Origin: Vallitalea sp.
GTDB lineage: Bacteria > Bacillota > Clostridia > Lachnospirales > Vallitaleaceae
NCBI RefSeq assembly: GCF_025211055.1
Contig: NZ_JAOARO010000099.1
Span: 117,523 to 181,522, forward strand
Length of the DNA: 64,000 nucleotides
Reading direction: 5' to 3'
The notes under the pieces were generated by a model. The model saw only the letters and a program-made list of their open reading frames with translations. It was not told the origin of the DNA and made no database searches. The position numbers were made by a program, and so were the translations under genes. Of the stretch, positions 34,552 to 43,749 are shown piece after piece. Numbering within the stretch: position 1 is the stretch's first letter; each line of letters starts with the position of its first letter.

Positions 34552-35517
34552 TTGAAAGTTATTATAATAATATGTATTGCCCTAATACTTGACAGGATAT
34601 TTGGCGATCCATTAAACATTCCCCATCCTATCATCTACATAGGAAAACTAATTAGCAAACTAGAAAAAAGCATAAGAAAAAGTAAAATACCTCTAAAAGC
34701 AGGTGGCTTCATCTTGCTTTTTGCAACAGTAGGAATAACTGTAACTATAATTACTCTTTTATTATTTGCTTGTGGGAAAATACATCCTTATGTTAGAGAT
34801 GTTGTTACAACTTATCTCCTCTATACATCATTAGCAGCTAAATGTTTGAAGGATGAAGTTCTAAAAGTTTATAAAGCTATAGATGAAGATGATTTAGACT
34901 TGTCCAGAAAACAATTATCCTATTTAGTAGGAAGAGATACTAATCACCTAACTCAAGAAGAGGTTATTAGAGGAGCCGTTGAAACAACAGCAGAAAATAC
35001 TGTAGATGGTATACTTGCACCTCTTATGTTTATAGGCATTGGATTTATATTCAATATTCCTGTACAATTTGTTTTTATGTACAAAGCAGTTAATACCCTT
35101 GATTCAATGGTGGGATATCTGCATTCCCATTACAAAGATATAGGATTTGCTTCTGCTAAAACTGATGATATCTTTAACTATATTCCTGCTAGAATTGGAA
35201 GTTTTTTTATGTTATTGGCAGGGGGTATACTAAGATATAATTTCAGAAAAGGATGGATAATATTAAAAAGGGATAATAGAAATCATAAAAGCCCTAACTG
35301 CGGCTATCCAGAATCAGTAGTAGCAGGGTTACTAAATATACAAATAGGTGGAACTAATACATATTTCAACGAAGTTGTTGTAAAACCAACAATAGGTGAT
35401 ATAGGAGAAGGATTAAGTGGAAAGCATATAATAGAATCTACTAAGATAATGTATGTATCTGAAATTATAACAGTTGGGATAATTTGTTTAGTATCATTAA
35501 TAATATACTTTATATGA
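34552..35517 (+). CDS. cbiB: Adenosylcobinamide-phosphate synthase
   Basis: This membrane protein of about 321 residues attaches aminopropanol phosphate (made by the CobD neighbour) to cobyric acid. Signature blocks are LDRIFGDPLNIPHPI near the start, VGRDTNHLTQEEVIRGAVETTAENTVDG in the middle (split motif residues 125-150), NTLDSMVGY and SPNCGYPES. Several membrane spans lie at residues 1-15, 50-75, 160-180 and the C-terminus. I prefer the TTG at 34552 with AAGAGGTG upstream; the GTG at 34543 sits inside that site. Confidence 0.92.
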   Translation: MKVIIIICIALILDRIFGDPLNIPHPIIYIGKLISKLEKSIRKSKIPLKAGGFILLFATVGITVTIITLLLFACGKIHPYVRDVVTTYLLYTSLAAKCLKDEVLKVYKAIDEDDLDLSRKQLSYLVGRDTNHLTQEEVIRGAVETTAENTVDGILAPLMFIGIGFIFNIPVQFVFMYKAVNTLDSMVGYLHSHYKDIGFASAKTDDIFNYIPARIGSFFMLLAGGILRYNFRKGWIILKRDNRNHKSPNCGYPESVVAGLLNIQIGGTNTYFNEVVVKPTIGDIGEGLSGKHIIESTKIMYVSEIITVGIICLVSLIIYFI

Positions 35518-35602
35518 TATTGACGATATTTTAACCGTAAGAATAGAACTATTGTTCAAATATTGACTTGATTAGTTGTTAACATAGGAAGGAATGAACT
35601 CT

Positions 35603-36637
35603 ATGAATAAGCATGGTGGATATTATGGTAACTCAGATATTATTGATTATAGTGTTAACATCAATCCTTTAGGTCTAACTGATAATATTAGAGAGACTAT
35701 AATATCTAGTATAGATAATATATGTAAATATCCTGATATTGGAGGAACTTCTGCAAAAGAAGCTGTAGCAAAACATATAAATGTTGGTTCTAATAAAATA
35801 ATTATGGGAAATGGAGCTAGTGAACTTATATATTTGTTTGCTAGAGCTTTGAAGCCTAAAAAGGTTCTTATTATTGAACCGACATTTAATGAATATAGGA
35901 GAGCTTTTTTATTAGCTGGTAGTGAAATAGATGATTATGTATTAGATAGTGATGATGATTTTCGTTTTAATGAGGATATGTTTTCTAGGAAGATGGAGGC
36001 ATTTCAGCCGGATGTTGTGATATTATGTAATCCTAATAATCCTACGGGAAAATATCTTGGATTAGAGATGATGAGTGAAATAGTAGATATAGTTAAGAGA
36101 GAAAACAGTTTTTTGTTTATTGATGAATCTTTTGTTGAATTTACTGGATATGAGCCTATTGGGAATAGTATAGATTATGAACATATATTTTCTCTTAGAT
36201 CTATGACAAAGTATTATGCTGTACCTGGACTTAGAATAGGTTATGGGGTAACTAATGATAAGATTATAGAAAAGATGGAAGAATATAAGGAACCTTGGAC
36301 TATGAATACTTTTGCTCTTGATATTGTGCCAAAGGTTATTGGAGATAAGAGTTTTTGTGTGAAAGTTAATAGATGGGTTAAGATAGAAAGAGAATACATG
36401 TATGAGGGGCTAAGCAATGTAAGAAATCTTAAGGTGTATAAGAGTTATAGTAATTTCTTTTTATGTAAGCTTAATTATTTATCGGGAAATATGTTGAATT
36501 TAGAATTATTGAAAGATAATATGTATGTTAGGGTTTGTGATGATTTTAAGTCGTTAGATGAGGGGTTTGTTAGAATTGGGATTAAGAGGCATGTGGATAA
36601 TGAAAAGATGGTTAGTATATTAAATAAAATTTTGTAG
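35603..36637 (+). CDS. cobD: Threonine-phosphate decarboxylase-type PLP enzyme
   Basis: This 344-residue fold type I aminotransferase-like protein (HisC/CobD group) makes (R)-1-amino-2-propanol phosphate for the nucleotide loop of cobalamin. It has HGGYYGNSDIIDYSVNINPLG at the start (a CobD trait), MGNGASELIYLFARA, CNPNNPTGKYL, FIDESFVEFT and the PLP lysine in SLRSMTKYYAVPGLRIGY near 200. The ATG at 35603 has AGGAAGGA ten bases upstream; the ATG at 35594 is too close to that site. Position between cbiB and cobU supports CobD over HisC. Confidence 0.9.
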   Translation: MNKHGGYYGNSDIIDYSVNINPLGLTDNIRETIISSIDNICKYPDIGGTSAKEAVAKHINVGSNKIIMGNGASELIYLFARALKPKKVLIIEPTFNEYRRAFLLAGSEIDDYVLDSDDDFRFNEDMFSRKMEAFQPDVVILCNPNNPTGKYLGLEMMSEIVDIVKRENSFLFIDESFVEFTGYEPIGNSIDYEHIFSLRSMTKYYAVPGLRIGYGVTNDKIIEKMEEYKEPWTMNTFALDIVPKVIGDKSFCVKVNRWVKIEREYMYEGLSNVRNLKVYKSYSNFFLCKLNYLSGNMLNLELLKDNMYVRVCDDFKSLDEGFVRIGIKRHVDNEKMVSILNKIL

Positions 36638-36661
36638 ATTTTTATTTAGTGGTGAACTTCC

Positions 36662-36744
36662 GTAGGTTAAATATGTATACAAAACAGCTCTTGACAAATA
36701 TTTGAAGAAAAACCGTTTCAAAAATTGTATACATATTTACCTAC
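36662..36744. repeat. Imperfect 20-bp inverted repeat between cobD and cobU
   Basis: Bases 36662-36682 and 36725-36744 are complementary over 20 bp with one bulged T on the left arm, separated by 42 bases that contain a TTGACA. No T-run follows. It may be a small mobile palindrome or an RNA stem that separates two parts of the cobalamin operon. Confidence 0.75.
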
Positions 36745-36872
36745 TGGGGTAGTGGTTTGTGGAAAATGAGGTCGAATGTGAGGTAAGATATCTTATATTT
36801 TGTTTTTTAATTTTTAGTATAGTATTAGTAGTTAAAGATGGTGAATTGATTATAAAATGAGGAGTGAATGTT

Positions 36873-37442
36873 GTGGGAATTGTTATGGTAACTGGTGGTG
36901 CTCGTAGTGGTAAGAGTACTTATGGTGAACAATTGGCTAAGGTTAGGGGTGGGAATATTGCTTATATTGCTACGGCTATTGTTACTGATAAGGATATGGA
37001 AGATAGGGTTAAGAAGCATAGGAAGTCAAGACCTCAGGAGTGGTTGACTATTGAGAGGTATAAAGGGTTTGATAATATTGATAGGGATATAGTTATGTCA
37101 ACTGATTTATTTTTGTTGGATTGTATTACTACCATGGTGACTAATCTTATGTTTGATAAAGATATTAATTATGATACTTGTAGTAATGAGGATATACAGA
37201 TGGTTGAAGAATATGTTTTTGGTGAAGTTAAGAAGCTTCTTGATTTCATGGAGAGTAATAATAAGGAGATTATATTAGTTACTAATGAGGTTGGGATGGG
37301 ATTAGTTCCAGCTTATAGGTTAGGTAGTATATTTAGAGATATTGCGGGAAGAATTAATCAATATGTGGCAAGTAGAGCGGATGAGGTTTATTTTATGGTA
37401 TCGTCAATACCTATGAAGATTAAGGGAGCTGATAAGGGATGA
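36873..37442 (+). CDS. cobU: Adenosylcobinamide kinase / guanylyltransferase
   Basis: This protein of about 189 residues phosphorylates adenosylcobinamide and transfers GMP to it. The P-loop VTGGARSGKSTYGEQL starts the protein, followed by IAYIATA, KHRKSRPQEWLTIE (containing the His that carries GMP), LLDCITTMVTNL and VTNEVGMGLVPAYRLG, all diagnostic for CobU/CobP. The GTG at 36873 has GAGGAG eight bases upstream; GTG at 36864 and ATG at 36885 are alternatives. It overlaps cobS by 4 bases. Confidence 0.93.
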   Translation: MGIVMVTGGARSGKSTYGEQLAKVRGGNIAYIATAIVTDKDMEDRVKKHRKSRPQEWLTIERYKGFDNIDRDIVMSTDLFLLDCITTMVTNLMFDKDINYDTCSNEDIQMVEEYVFGEVKKLLDFMESNNKEIILVTNEVGMGLVPAYRLGSIFRDIAGRINQYVASRADEVYFMVSSIPMKIKGADKG

Positions 37443-38167
37443 AGAGTTTCATACTTATGTTAACTTTTTTAACAAGAATTCCTATTAGTTATAGTTTTTC
37501 TTTTAATAGTAAAGATTTTATTAAAGGGATTAAGTATATGCCGGTGATTGGTCTAATTATAGGAGGGATTTTATATCCAATAAGTTATTATGGGGATAAG
37601 ATGGTTCCTATTGTAGCATCTCTGTTGATAATTGTAGTTTATTTGATTATTACTGGTGGTTTACATTTAGATGGTTTAGCAGATGTTAGTGATGGGATAT
37701 TCAGTTGCAGGGATAGGGATAGAATTTTGGAGATTATGAAGGATAGTAGAATTGGCTCTTTTGGTGTTATTGCATTGATACTATATTTTATGAGTATGTT
37801 TGCGGTACTTGGTTATAGTAATCCAGTTACTATATTAATTTTTCCTATTGCTGGTAGATGCTTTGCATTATTTGTATGTTCAATTCATGAATATGGGAAA
37901 GAATCAGGTATGGGGAAAGATTTTATAGATAATACTAAGTGGTTTCATGTTGTAGCTGGATTCTTATTATTAGTTGTATTGATTATTCTATTAAGAGAAT
38001 ATCTGTTGTTGGGAGCTATAGTGATAACCAGTGTAATCGTGATGATAGTTAGTGCTAGTATCAGTAAGAAACTTGGGGGTATAACAGGTGATGTTATAGG
38101 TATGACTATTGAGTTTTCACAGGTTGTATTCTTGTTGACTGCGTATTTGTTAGAAACGTTATTGTAG
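37439..38167 (+). CDS. cobS: Adenosylcobinamide-GDP ribazoletransferase (cobalamin synthase)
   Basis: This 242-residue membrane enzyme joins alpha-ribazole (phosphate) to adenosylcobinamide-GDP. Motifs are LTFLTRIPI at the start, GGLHLDGLADVSDGIFSCRDRDRILEIMKDSRIGSFG (given here only as position 68-104 with key Asp residues in HLDGLAD), and the C-terminal GGITGDVIG. Six or so membrane spans are evident. ATGA overlap with cobU shows translational coupling. Confidence 0.93.
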   Translation: MKSFILMLTFLTRIPISYSFSFNSKDFIKGIKYMPVIGLIIGGILYPISYYGDKMVPIVASLLIIVVYLIITGGLHLDGLADVSDGIFSCRDRDRILEIMKDSRIGSFGVIALILYFMSMFAVLGYSNPVTILIFPIAGRCFALFVCSIHEYGKESGMGKDFIDNTKWFHVVAGFLLLVVLIILLREYLLLGAIVITSVIVMIVSASISKKLGGITGDVIGMTIEFSQVVFLLTAYLLETLL

Positions 38168-38199
38168 TGTAATAGTTTATTATATGGGGGATGAAATTT

Positions 38200-38802
38200 A
38201 TGAAATTTATTTTTATTAGACATGGTGAGACTAATGCTAATGTGGAACAACTTATTTATGGGGTTACTCACTCGGATTTTACTAAAAATGGTTTGGATCA
38301 AATAGATAGGATATTAGATTATATCAAGTTAAAAGAAATTGATTATTTTTATTCCAGTCCTCTTGAAAGAACTAAGATTATTGCTGATAAAATAGGTGAA
38401 TGTATTGGTAAAAAGGCAGTGCCTACTGAAGAAGTTAGGGAAATGAATTATGGAATTTTTGAAGGTATGACATCTAATTCAGCTTTGGAGAAATATCCAG
38501 AGGAATACAATAGTTTTATGAGTGATTATGGGTTTATTATTCCAGAAGGTGAAAATGTATTGGATTTTGATAAGCGTGTGATTAGTTTTCTTGATAAGAT
38601 AAAGAATGATAATGGCACTAGTGTGATTGTGACTCACGGCGGAGTTATAAGAACAGCAATAATGTATTTGTTGAATCTTCATAGTGAGGATAGGTGGCAT
38701 TTTAAGATATTACCTGGAATGATAATTGAGATTGAGTATAAAAATGGGTATGGGGTTTTGGTTCAAATGCAACAACTTGCTCATCCTAAGCTCAATAAAT
38801 AA
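38200..38802 (+). CDS. cobC: Alpha-ribazole phosphatase-like histidine phosphatase
   Basis: This histidine phosphatase of about 200 residues has the phospho-His motif IFIRHGETNAN at the start, the SSPLERTKIIADKI block, and the second His in VIVTHGGVIRTAI near 150. In this context it should dephosphorylate alpha-ribazole-5'-phosphate or adenosylcobalamin phosphate. I use the ATG at 38200 because the G-run of the ribosome site touches the first ATG at 38191. It follows cobS by 32 bases. General phosphoglycerate-mutase-like roles are possible, but the neighbours argue for CobC. Confidence 0.82.
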   Translation: MKFIFIRHGETNANVEQLIYGVTHSDFTKNGLDQIDRILDYIKLKEIDYFYSSPLERTKIIADKIGECIGKKAVPTEEVREMNYGIFEGMTSNSALEKYPEEYNSFMSDYGFIIPEGENVLDFDKRVISFLDKIKNDNGTSVIVTHGGVIRTAIMYLLNLHSEDRWHFKILPGMIIEIEYKNGYGVLVQMQQLAHPKLNK

Positions 38803-38916
38803 TAATGGACATTGAACCCCTTTTTCTTGTATGTGGGTGATTTTTGGGCTACTATATATCCAGTTTGAAACAAAAGATAGAGAATAAATTAATATTATAA
38901 AAAAGGGGCTAGTATA

Positions 38917-39657
38917 ATGATTGAAAAATTTAGAGATATAACGATACTTCGTATGGGGGATAAGAATATATTGACAGTTGCTTGTGATTCTTGTGGGGGG
39001 ATTGGTAACAAGGAGCATGATGTGATAAAAGTTGATCCTTATGTTACAGGGTATTATACGGCGGTTGTTTCTTTGTCTGAGACTATAGCGTTAGGGGCTG
39101 AACCTATAACGGTTATTAATACTTTTGCAGTTGAAATGAATGATACGGGTAGAAGAATTATAAAGGGTATTAATGATGCTTTGGATAAGATTGGTTTGGA
39201 CAAGGAGTCTGTGGTTACAGGGAGTACTGAAGAGAATATTCCAGTTACTGTTACAGGGATAGGGTTAACGGTAATAGGAAAATTAGATACAGATATATGG
39301 AATTTTCCTAAGGCTGAAGCAGGTAATATAGCTGTTGCTGTTGGTATTCCAAAAGTAGGTAACGAAGTAGTAGGTGATAAAGGTGAGATTATGACATTGG
39401 ATATACTTAAGAAGATTAAGAGTCTTAATTTCATACAAGATGTTTTGCCAGTTGGTTCAAAAGGTATTGAATATGAAGTAATGGAGATGGCTAGAACTAG
39501 TAATGTTCAGTTCAAAGGATACACAGATATTAATGTTAATGTAAATAAATCGGCTGGACCTGTAACATGTGCAGTTTTGGCTATGGATATTAAATATATT
39601 GAACAGTTAAGACAAATAGTGAATATCCCTATTAATATTGTTGGCGAGTTTGTTTAA
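38917..39657 (+). CDS. PurM/AIR-synthase-fold protein, possible alpha-ribazole kinase (CblS-like)
   Basis: This 246-residue PurM-fold (AIRS superfamily) protein has the N-terminal Asp/Gly region VACDSCGGIGNKEHD, the ALGAEP motif typical of the fold, VTGSTEENIPVTVTGIGLTVIG in the middle and the late AGPVTCAVLAMD. CblS of some Firmicutes, which phosphorylates salvaged alpha-ribazole, belongs to this superfamily, and the position after cobC fits. No CblT-like transporter gene is beside it. AIR-synthase-like proteins of unknown role also exist, so CblS is an inference. AAAAAGGGG precedes the ATG. Confidence 0.55.
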   Translation: MIEKFRDITILRMGDKNILTVACDSCGGIGNKEHDVIKVDPYVTGYYTAVVSLSETIALGAEPITVINTFAVEMNDTGRRIIKGINDALDKIGLDKESVVTGSTEENIPVTVTGIGLTVIGKLDTDIWNFPKAEAGNIAVAVGIPKVGNEVVGDKGEIMTLDILKKIKSLNFIQDVLPVGSKGIEYEVMEMARTSNVQFKGYTDINVNVNKSAGPVTCAVLAMDIKYIEQLRQIVNIPINIVGEFV

Positions 39658-39704
39658 AGATTTTAACATTTCCACCAAAAAGTCTTATCATAAAGAAAGC
39701 GTTA

Positions 39705-40093
39705 TTGACATTCATTATCATTTGTATAGGGTGTTGGAAATGTGTAGAAAAAGAGAAATGTATTCTAAAGGATGATTTTGAGATTATTTTTAATAAGTTA
39801 AAGGATGCTGATGTAATCATTATTGGCTCACCCGTATATTGGGGAGATGTATCAAGCAAAATGAAGACATTTTTTGACCGTCATACGGGATATGCTATGG
39901 TAAAGCCAAAAAATGCTCATGAGTTCTATAGAAGGATCTGTATAATACTATTAATACAATGAAGATCTATATTAAAAAAATGAATGGTAAAACGGCTGGT
40001 AAAATAATATATGCAGATTCATTGTTTAAATTAAATCCAAATAAAAAAGAAAAATTAATCAAAAAAGCTTTTAATATAGGAAAAAAGCTATAG
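39705..40093 (+). pseudogene. Decayed NADPH-dependent FMN reductase/flavodoxin-like gene
   Basis: Bases 39705-39962 encode GCWKCVEKEKCILKDDFE and DVIIIGSPVYWGDVSSKMKTF, the middle of an iron-sulfur-flavoprotein-like NAD(P)H oxidoreductase, but the N-terminal start (usually GISGSPR) is missing. The C-terminal end (GKTAGKIIYADSLF, then KAFNIGKKL) lies in another frame from 39959 to the TAG at 40091-40093. A middle segment is absent. This shows truncation plus a frameshift. The 3' end overlaps the stop of the convergent regulator gene. Confidence 0.75.
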
Positions 40094-41686
40094 CATTTTT
40101 TTTCTATATTCTCCAGGGGAAATACCATAATATTTTTTGAAAACATAACTAAAATGTTTTACGCTTATATAGCCAACTTTTTTAGTGATATACTCTAGTT
40201 TTAATTCGGTGTTCTTTAATAAGTTGGCTGCATGTTTTAATCTTACCTCTGTCAAAAATTTAATGTAGGATTGTCCTTCTAATTCATGAAATAAGTTGCT
40301 TAAGTAAGAATATGAAATACTTAATTCATCTGCAATTAGTGATAGACTGATCGGTTCCATATAGTGATTATATATGAATTGTTTTGTCTGCTCTATCAGT
40401 AGATTTTCATCACACATTGAATTATTTTTATGTAGATTTTTAATTATGATAGTGGACATATTGATAATGAAAGCAGAAATATTTTTTTTGTCAGTTAAGT
40501 TGTCTTTAGAGTCTATCAGTACTTTATATATTTTATTAATAACATCTTCGTTCAGAGGTATATTTGTTTTTAACCTAGTTATTATATAGTTTAGAGTTTT
40601 CAATAAGTAACAGTTATTAATATGTTCATATAAGAAGTTACCAATATCTTTGGATAGTACTTCTTGATTAACTGTATCATTGTTATGGATGGTATATATC
40701 AAATTTGCCATATAGCTATGTAAAGATTTTATGTAATCTTGATAGAATTGTTCAGAATATAACTGAATATTACTTTTCGTATCTTTAATGAATAAGGTTT
40801 GTAAAAAAGCCTTTTTTGCATTTTCATAGGAAACGTTTAACTGAAGTAATTCATTCTCTTTAGTTCCTACTACAGAAAATATGTGTAAGTTAGTTTCTTC
40901 ATAATAAGCAGTATCAATCTTTTCATATATATCTATAATAACTTTTTTATAATCTGCATCTTCATCAATGGGTATAAGCAATACAGTATTTTCATTAGAA
41001 TCAATAAATACTTTTGTAGAGGTATCACTAGTCTGCTTCATTGCTGTGTTGAAAAGCAATAATTTCAGAAGAATCAGATTAGTAATTTTGACATTGTTTT
41101 CAATTAAATTATCTTCTGTAACCTGAAGTATGAGGATAATTCCTTCTGCATCAAATAAATTTATACCTAAATCATACATTATAGGATATAGTGATTGAAT
41201 TTCCATATGAGAACCTGTAATAACAGCTTTCAAAAACTTGGCTATAATAGCTTCTTTATATTTATCTGATGCTAATATAAGATCATTATATTTAATTTGT
41301 TCGCATTGTTCTTTATGGCATATTTCAGCTACAGATTCAAGCATATTCTTTAATTCTTCGTTGATTATTGGTTTTAATAAATAGCTATTGACGTTGTATT
41401 TAATTGCAGATTTAGCATAATCGAATTCCCCATAACCTGATAATATAGCACAATTTATTTCTGGATAAAGAATATTGACCTGTCTACATAACTCTAATCC
41501 ATCCATTACGGGCATCTTTATGTCGGTCAAAATTAAATCTACAGATTGGCGTTTTAATACTTCAAGCGCATCAGCACCATCCATTACATCATCAACTATT
41601 TCCCATTTATCACATAACTTAGGAATAATCTGTTTTAAAAAATTTCTTGTTAACTGCTCGTCCTCAACAATTAATAATTTGTACAT
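40088..41686 (-). CDS. YesN-type response regulator with AraC DNA-binding domain
   Basis: This 532-residue protein has an N-terminal receiver domain with the acidic pair VEDEQ, phospho-acceptor Asp55 in ILTDIKMPVMDG and Lys in YLLKPI near 104. A long unrecognised middle follows, then a C-terminal AraC domain (430-530) with SLSLIADELSISYSYLSNLFHE and the closing KKVGYISVKHFSYVFKKYYGISPGEYRK region (two helix-turn-helices). It is the second gene of an operon with the histidine kinase at 43504-41699, 12 bases apart, with GGGAGG before its ATG. It likely activates the adjacent dextran locus. Confidence 0.9.
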   Translation of the reverse strand: MYKLLIVEDEQLTRNFLKQIIPKLCDKWEIVDDVMDGADALEVLKRQSVDLILTDIKMPVMDGLELCRQVNILYPEINCAILSGYGEFDYAKSAIKYNVNSYLLKPIINEELKNMLESVAEICHKEQCEQIKYNDLILASDKYKEAIIAKFLKAVITGSHMEIQSLYPIMYDLGINLFDAEGIILILQVTEDNLIENNVKITNLILLKLLLFNTAMKQTSDTSTKVFIDSNENTVLLIPIDEDADYKKVIIDIYEKIDTAYYEETNLHIFSVVGTKENELLQLNVSYENAKKAFLQTLFIKDTKSNIQLYSEQFYQDYIKSLHSYMANLIYTIHNNDTVNQEVLSKDIGNFLYEHINNCYLLKTLNYIITRLKTNIPLNEDVINKIYKVLIDSKDNLTDKKNISAFIINMSTIIIKNLHKNNSMCDENLLIEQTKQFIYNHYMEPISLSLIADELSISYSYLSNLFHELEGQSYIKFLTEVRLKHAANLLKNTELKLEYITKKVGYISVKHFSYVFKKYYGISPGEYRKKML

Positions 41687-41698
41687 GGTTAAACCTCC

Positions 41699-43504
41699 CT
41701 ATAATGATGTCTTTGGTAAAATTATCTTAACTGTTGTACCCATACCTTCCTTACTCTCAACTTCAATACCATATTCAATACCATATTTTATCTTAATACG
41801 TCTATTTACATTAATGAGGGCAATACCATTACCTTTAGAAGATAAGTCAAAGCTTTCTCCAATTTCTTTTTCAGTGTTCAATTTTTTCTTTAATCTTATT
41901 AACGCTTGTTCTCCCATACCAATTCCATTATCTCTGATTATGAAGATTACATTACTATCTGTAATGGTATCTGTTATTTCTATGGTTGTGGTATCTTTTT
42001 TAGCTTCACATCCATGAATAACAGAATTTTCAACTACAGGTTGTAATAATAGAGCAGGAATAATATAATTATTAAGCGTATTATCTATATGGATTTCGTA
42101 GTTCAATCTGTCATTGAATCTATTTTTTTGTATTGTTAAATAAGCGTCTAGTAATTGTAATTCTACAGATATAGTAATTTCTTTATCCATATGAGTCAGA
42201 CCACGTAAAATAATACTTAGCTTATTTATAGTATTAACAGCCTGGGGCAAGTTGTCAGACTGAATTAACATACTTATCATGTTTAGAGTATTATGTATAA
42301 AGTGGGGTTGAATCTGATTGAATAGTGTATTAATCTGGGCTTCCTTTTGAAGATATTTCGCTTCATAGATTTCACGAACCAATTTGTGATTTTCCTTGAA
42401 CATATTCTTAAGTTCTCCGACCATGTTATTCAATGAACTTGATAGATAGCCTAATTCATCATTAGATGTTATAGGAAATATAACATTAAGGTCTCCTTCT
42501 TGAATATTATGTATAGTATTTATTATTTTATTTAGTGGGCGAAGAAACATATATAGGTAAAATGATATTAGTAAAAGTGCAAGGATAAAACTAATCAAAG
42601 CTACTATAAAAGCACTGTTTCTTACATCTGATATTTTATCATTAATGGTTGATAATGAAGTAACACCAATGACAGTCCAATTAGCATATTCTACATCATT
42701 TTTATTGATTAAATATCTTTTATTATTACAGAAAATAGTGGTATAAGGTTTTTTGTCGTTATAGGTTTTAGTATATATATCATCTATATCATCAGGAGTT
42801 AAATGAGGTACATTAGAGAAAATTATCTGTTGATTGGCATCAACGATAATAATACCCCCACCCTTTCCGAAGTCTACTTTGTTACAGATATTACTAATAC
42901 CCGAATAGTTAGCATCTACTTTAATTACTCCTAGAATCTTATCTGTGTTTCTGGTACTTCTTAGAATACTCACTATAGAAAAAACAATATTCTTAGGGTC
43001 TTTGATAATTTGTTCAAGATGAGCTGAAACAAATATAGGCTGTTTTTTCTCTAGAGCTTTGTTGTACCAATGATACTTAGTAAAATCCTGATTAGATTTT
43101 ATTGTAGAAGTAATACGTTCACCTTTATAGATTTTATCAGTCAATATAAATACTCGTAGGATATCTTTTCTAGGAATAATCAATATCTGGTCAAGAAAAT
43201 CTTCTATAGTTCTTGTTCTATATAGAGATTTCAAGTCAGAGTCATCAATGTTTTTATCTAATGCATCCATTACATCTTGGTTATAGTAAGGAGATAAAGA
43301 TAATCTATATAGATCTTCTAAATATGTTCTAATATTCAAGGATGTTAATTCAACTATCTGTTGAACTTTTTGTGAAGATTGCTCCATAATACTAACACTA
43401 TATTTATTATAAGAGTATATTGATATAAATAAAATAGATGTTAATGTAAGTAACGCTGTGCATATAAAAAGTTTTAATGAAAAATTCCAACTTATTTTTC
43501 GCAT
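41699..43504 (-). CDS. YesM-type sensor histidine kinase
   Basis: This 601-residue membrane kinase has one N-terminal span, an extracellular dCache-like sensor region (about 35-280), a second span (285-310), then a HAMP region (NTIHNIQEGDLNVIF). The His-kinase domain has the phospho-acceptor in QIQPHFIHNTLNM near 400 (family consensus reads PHFLYNTL), and the ATPase part has IIRDNGIGMG and SKGNGIALINVNRRI. It probably senses an extracellular oligosaccharide or a loaded binding protein and phosphorylates the YesN partner. AGGAGT precedes the ATG. Divergent from the binding-lipoprotein gene at 43750. Confidence 0.9.
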   Translation of the reverse strand: MRKISWNFSLKLFICTALLTLTSILFISIYSYNKYSVSIMEQSSQKVQQIVELTSLNIRTYLEDLYRLSLSPYYNQDVMDALDKNIDDSDLKSLYRTRTIEDFLDQILIIPRKDILRVFILTDKIYKGERITSTIKSNQDFTKYHWYNKALEKKQPIFVSAHLEQIIKDPKNIVFSIVSILRSTRNTDKILGVIKVDANYSGISNICNKVDFGKGGGIIIVDANQQIIFSNVPHLTPDDIDDIYTKTYNDKKPYTTIFCNNKRYLINKNDVEYANWTVIGVTSLSTINDKISDVRNSAFIVALISFILALLLISFYLYMFLRPLNKIINTIHNIQEGDLNVIFPITSNDELGYLSSSLNNMVGELKNMFKENHKLVREIYEAKYLQKEAQINTLFNQIQPHFIHNTLNMISMLIQSDNLPQAVNTINKLSIILRGLTHMDKEITISVELQLLDAYLTIQKNRFNDRLNYEIHIDNTLNNYIIPALLLQPVVENSVIHGCEAKKDTTTIEITDTITDSNVIFIIRDNGIGMGEQALIRLKKKLNTEKEIGESFDLSSKGNGIALINVNRRIKIKYGIEYGIEVESKEGMGTTVKIILPKTSL

Positions 43505-43579
43505 TTAATCATACTCCTATAAACTTCTTTGTTTCTTATTAGATATTTAGATTGTTCAGTACATAAAAATTACTAATTA

Positions 43580-43588
43580 ATTATACCA
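43580..43588 (-). promoter_or_regulatory. Extended -10 promoter of the YesM/YesN operon
   Basis: On the minus strand this reads TGGTATAAT, a perfect -10 hexamer with the TGN extension, 76 bases upstream of the kinase ATG. No good -35 box is present, which the extended element can offset. Confidence 0.6.
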
Positions 43589-43749
43589 TATATTTTGTAT
43601 TTTATTGATTATATATAAAAAAAACATACCATTATCGAAAATATAGGGTATTTATTTTTTTGTAATGTAGTTATACAATAAAATTACATCAATACTAATG
43701 GGAATTATTAAATTTCCAAACTAATAAGAAAATGGGGGATTAAAAAATC

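Noticed and set aside
39054..39434. 126-codon minus-strand frame opposite the PurM-fold gene
   Set aside because: Shadow of a real gene; Ser/Thr/Pro-rich with no motif or start signal.
41475..42017. 180-codon plus-strand frame across the regulator and kinase junction
   Set aside because: It is antisense to two well-supported genes and has no start signal.
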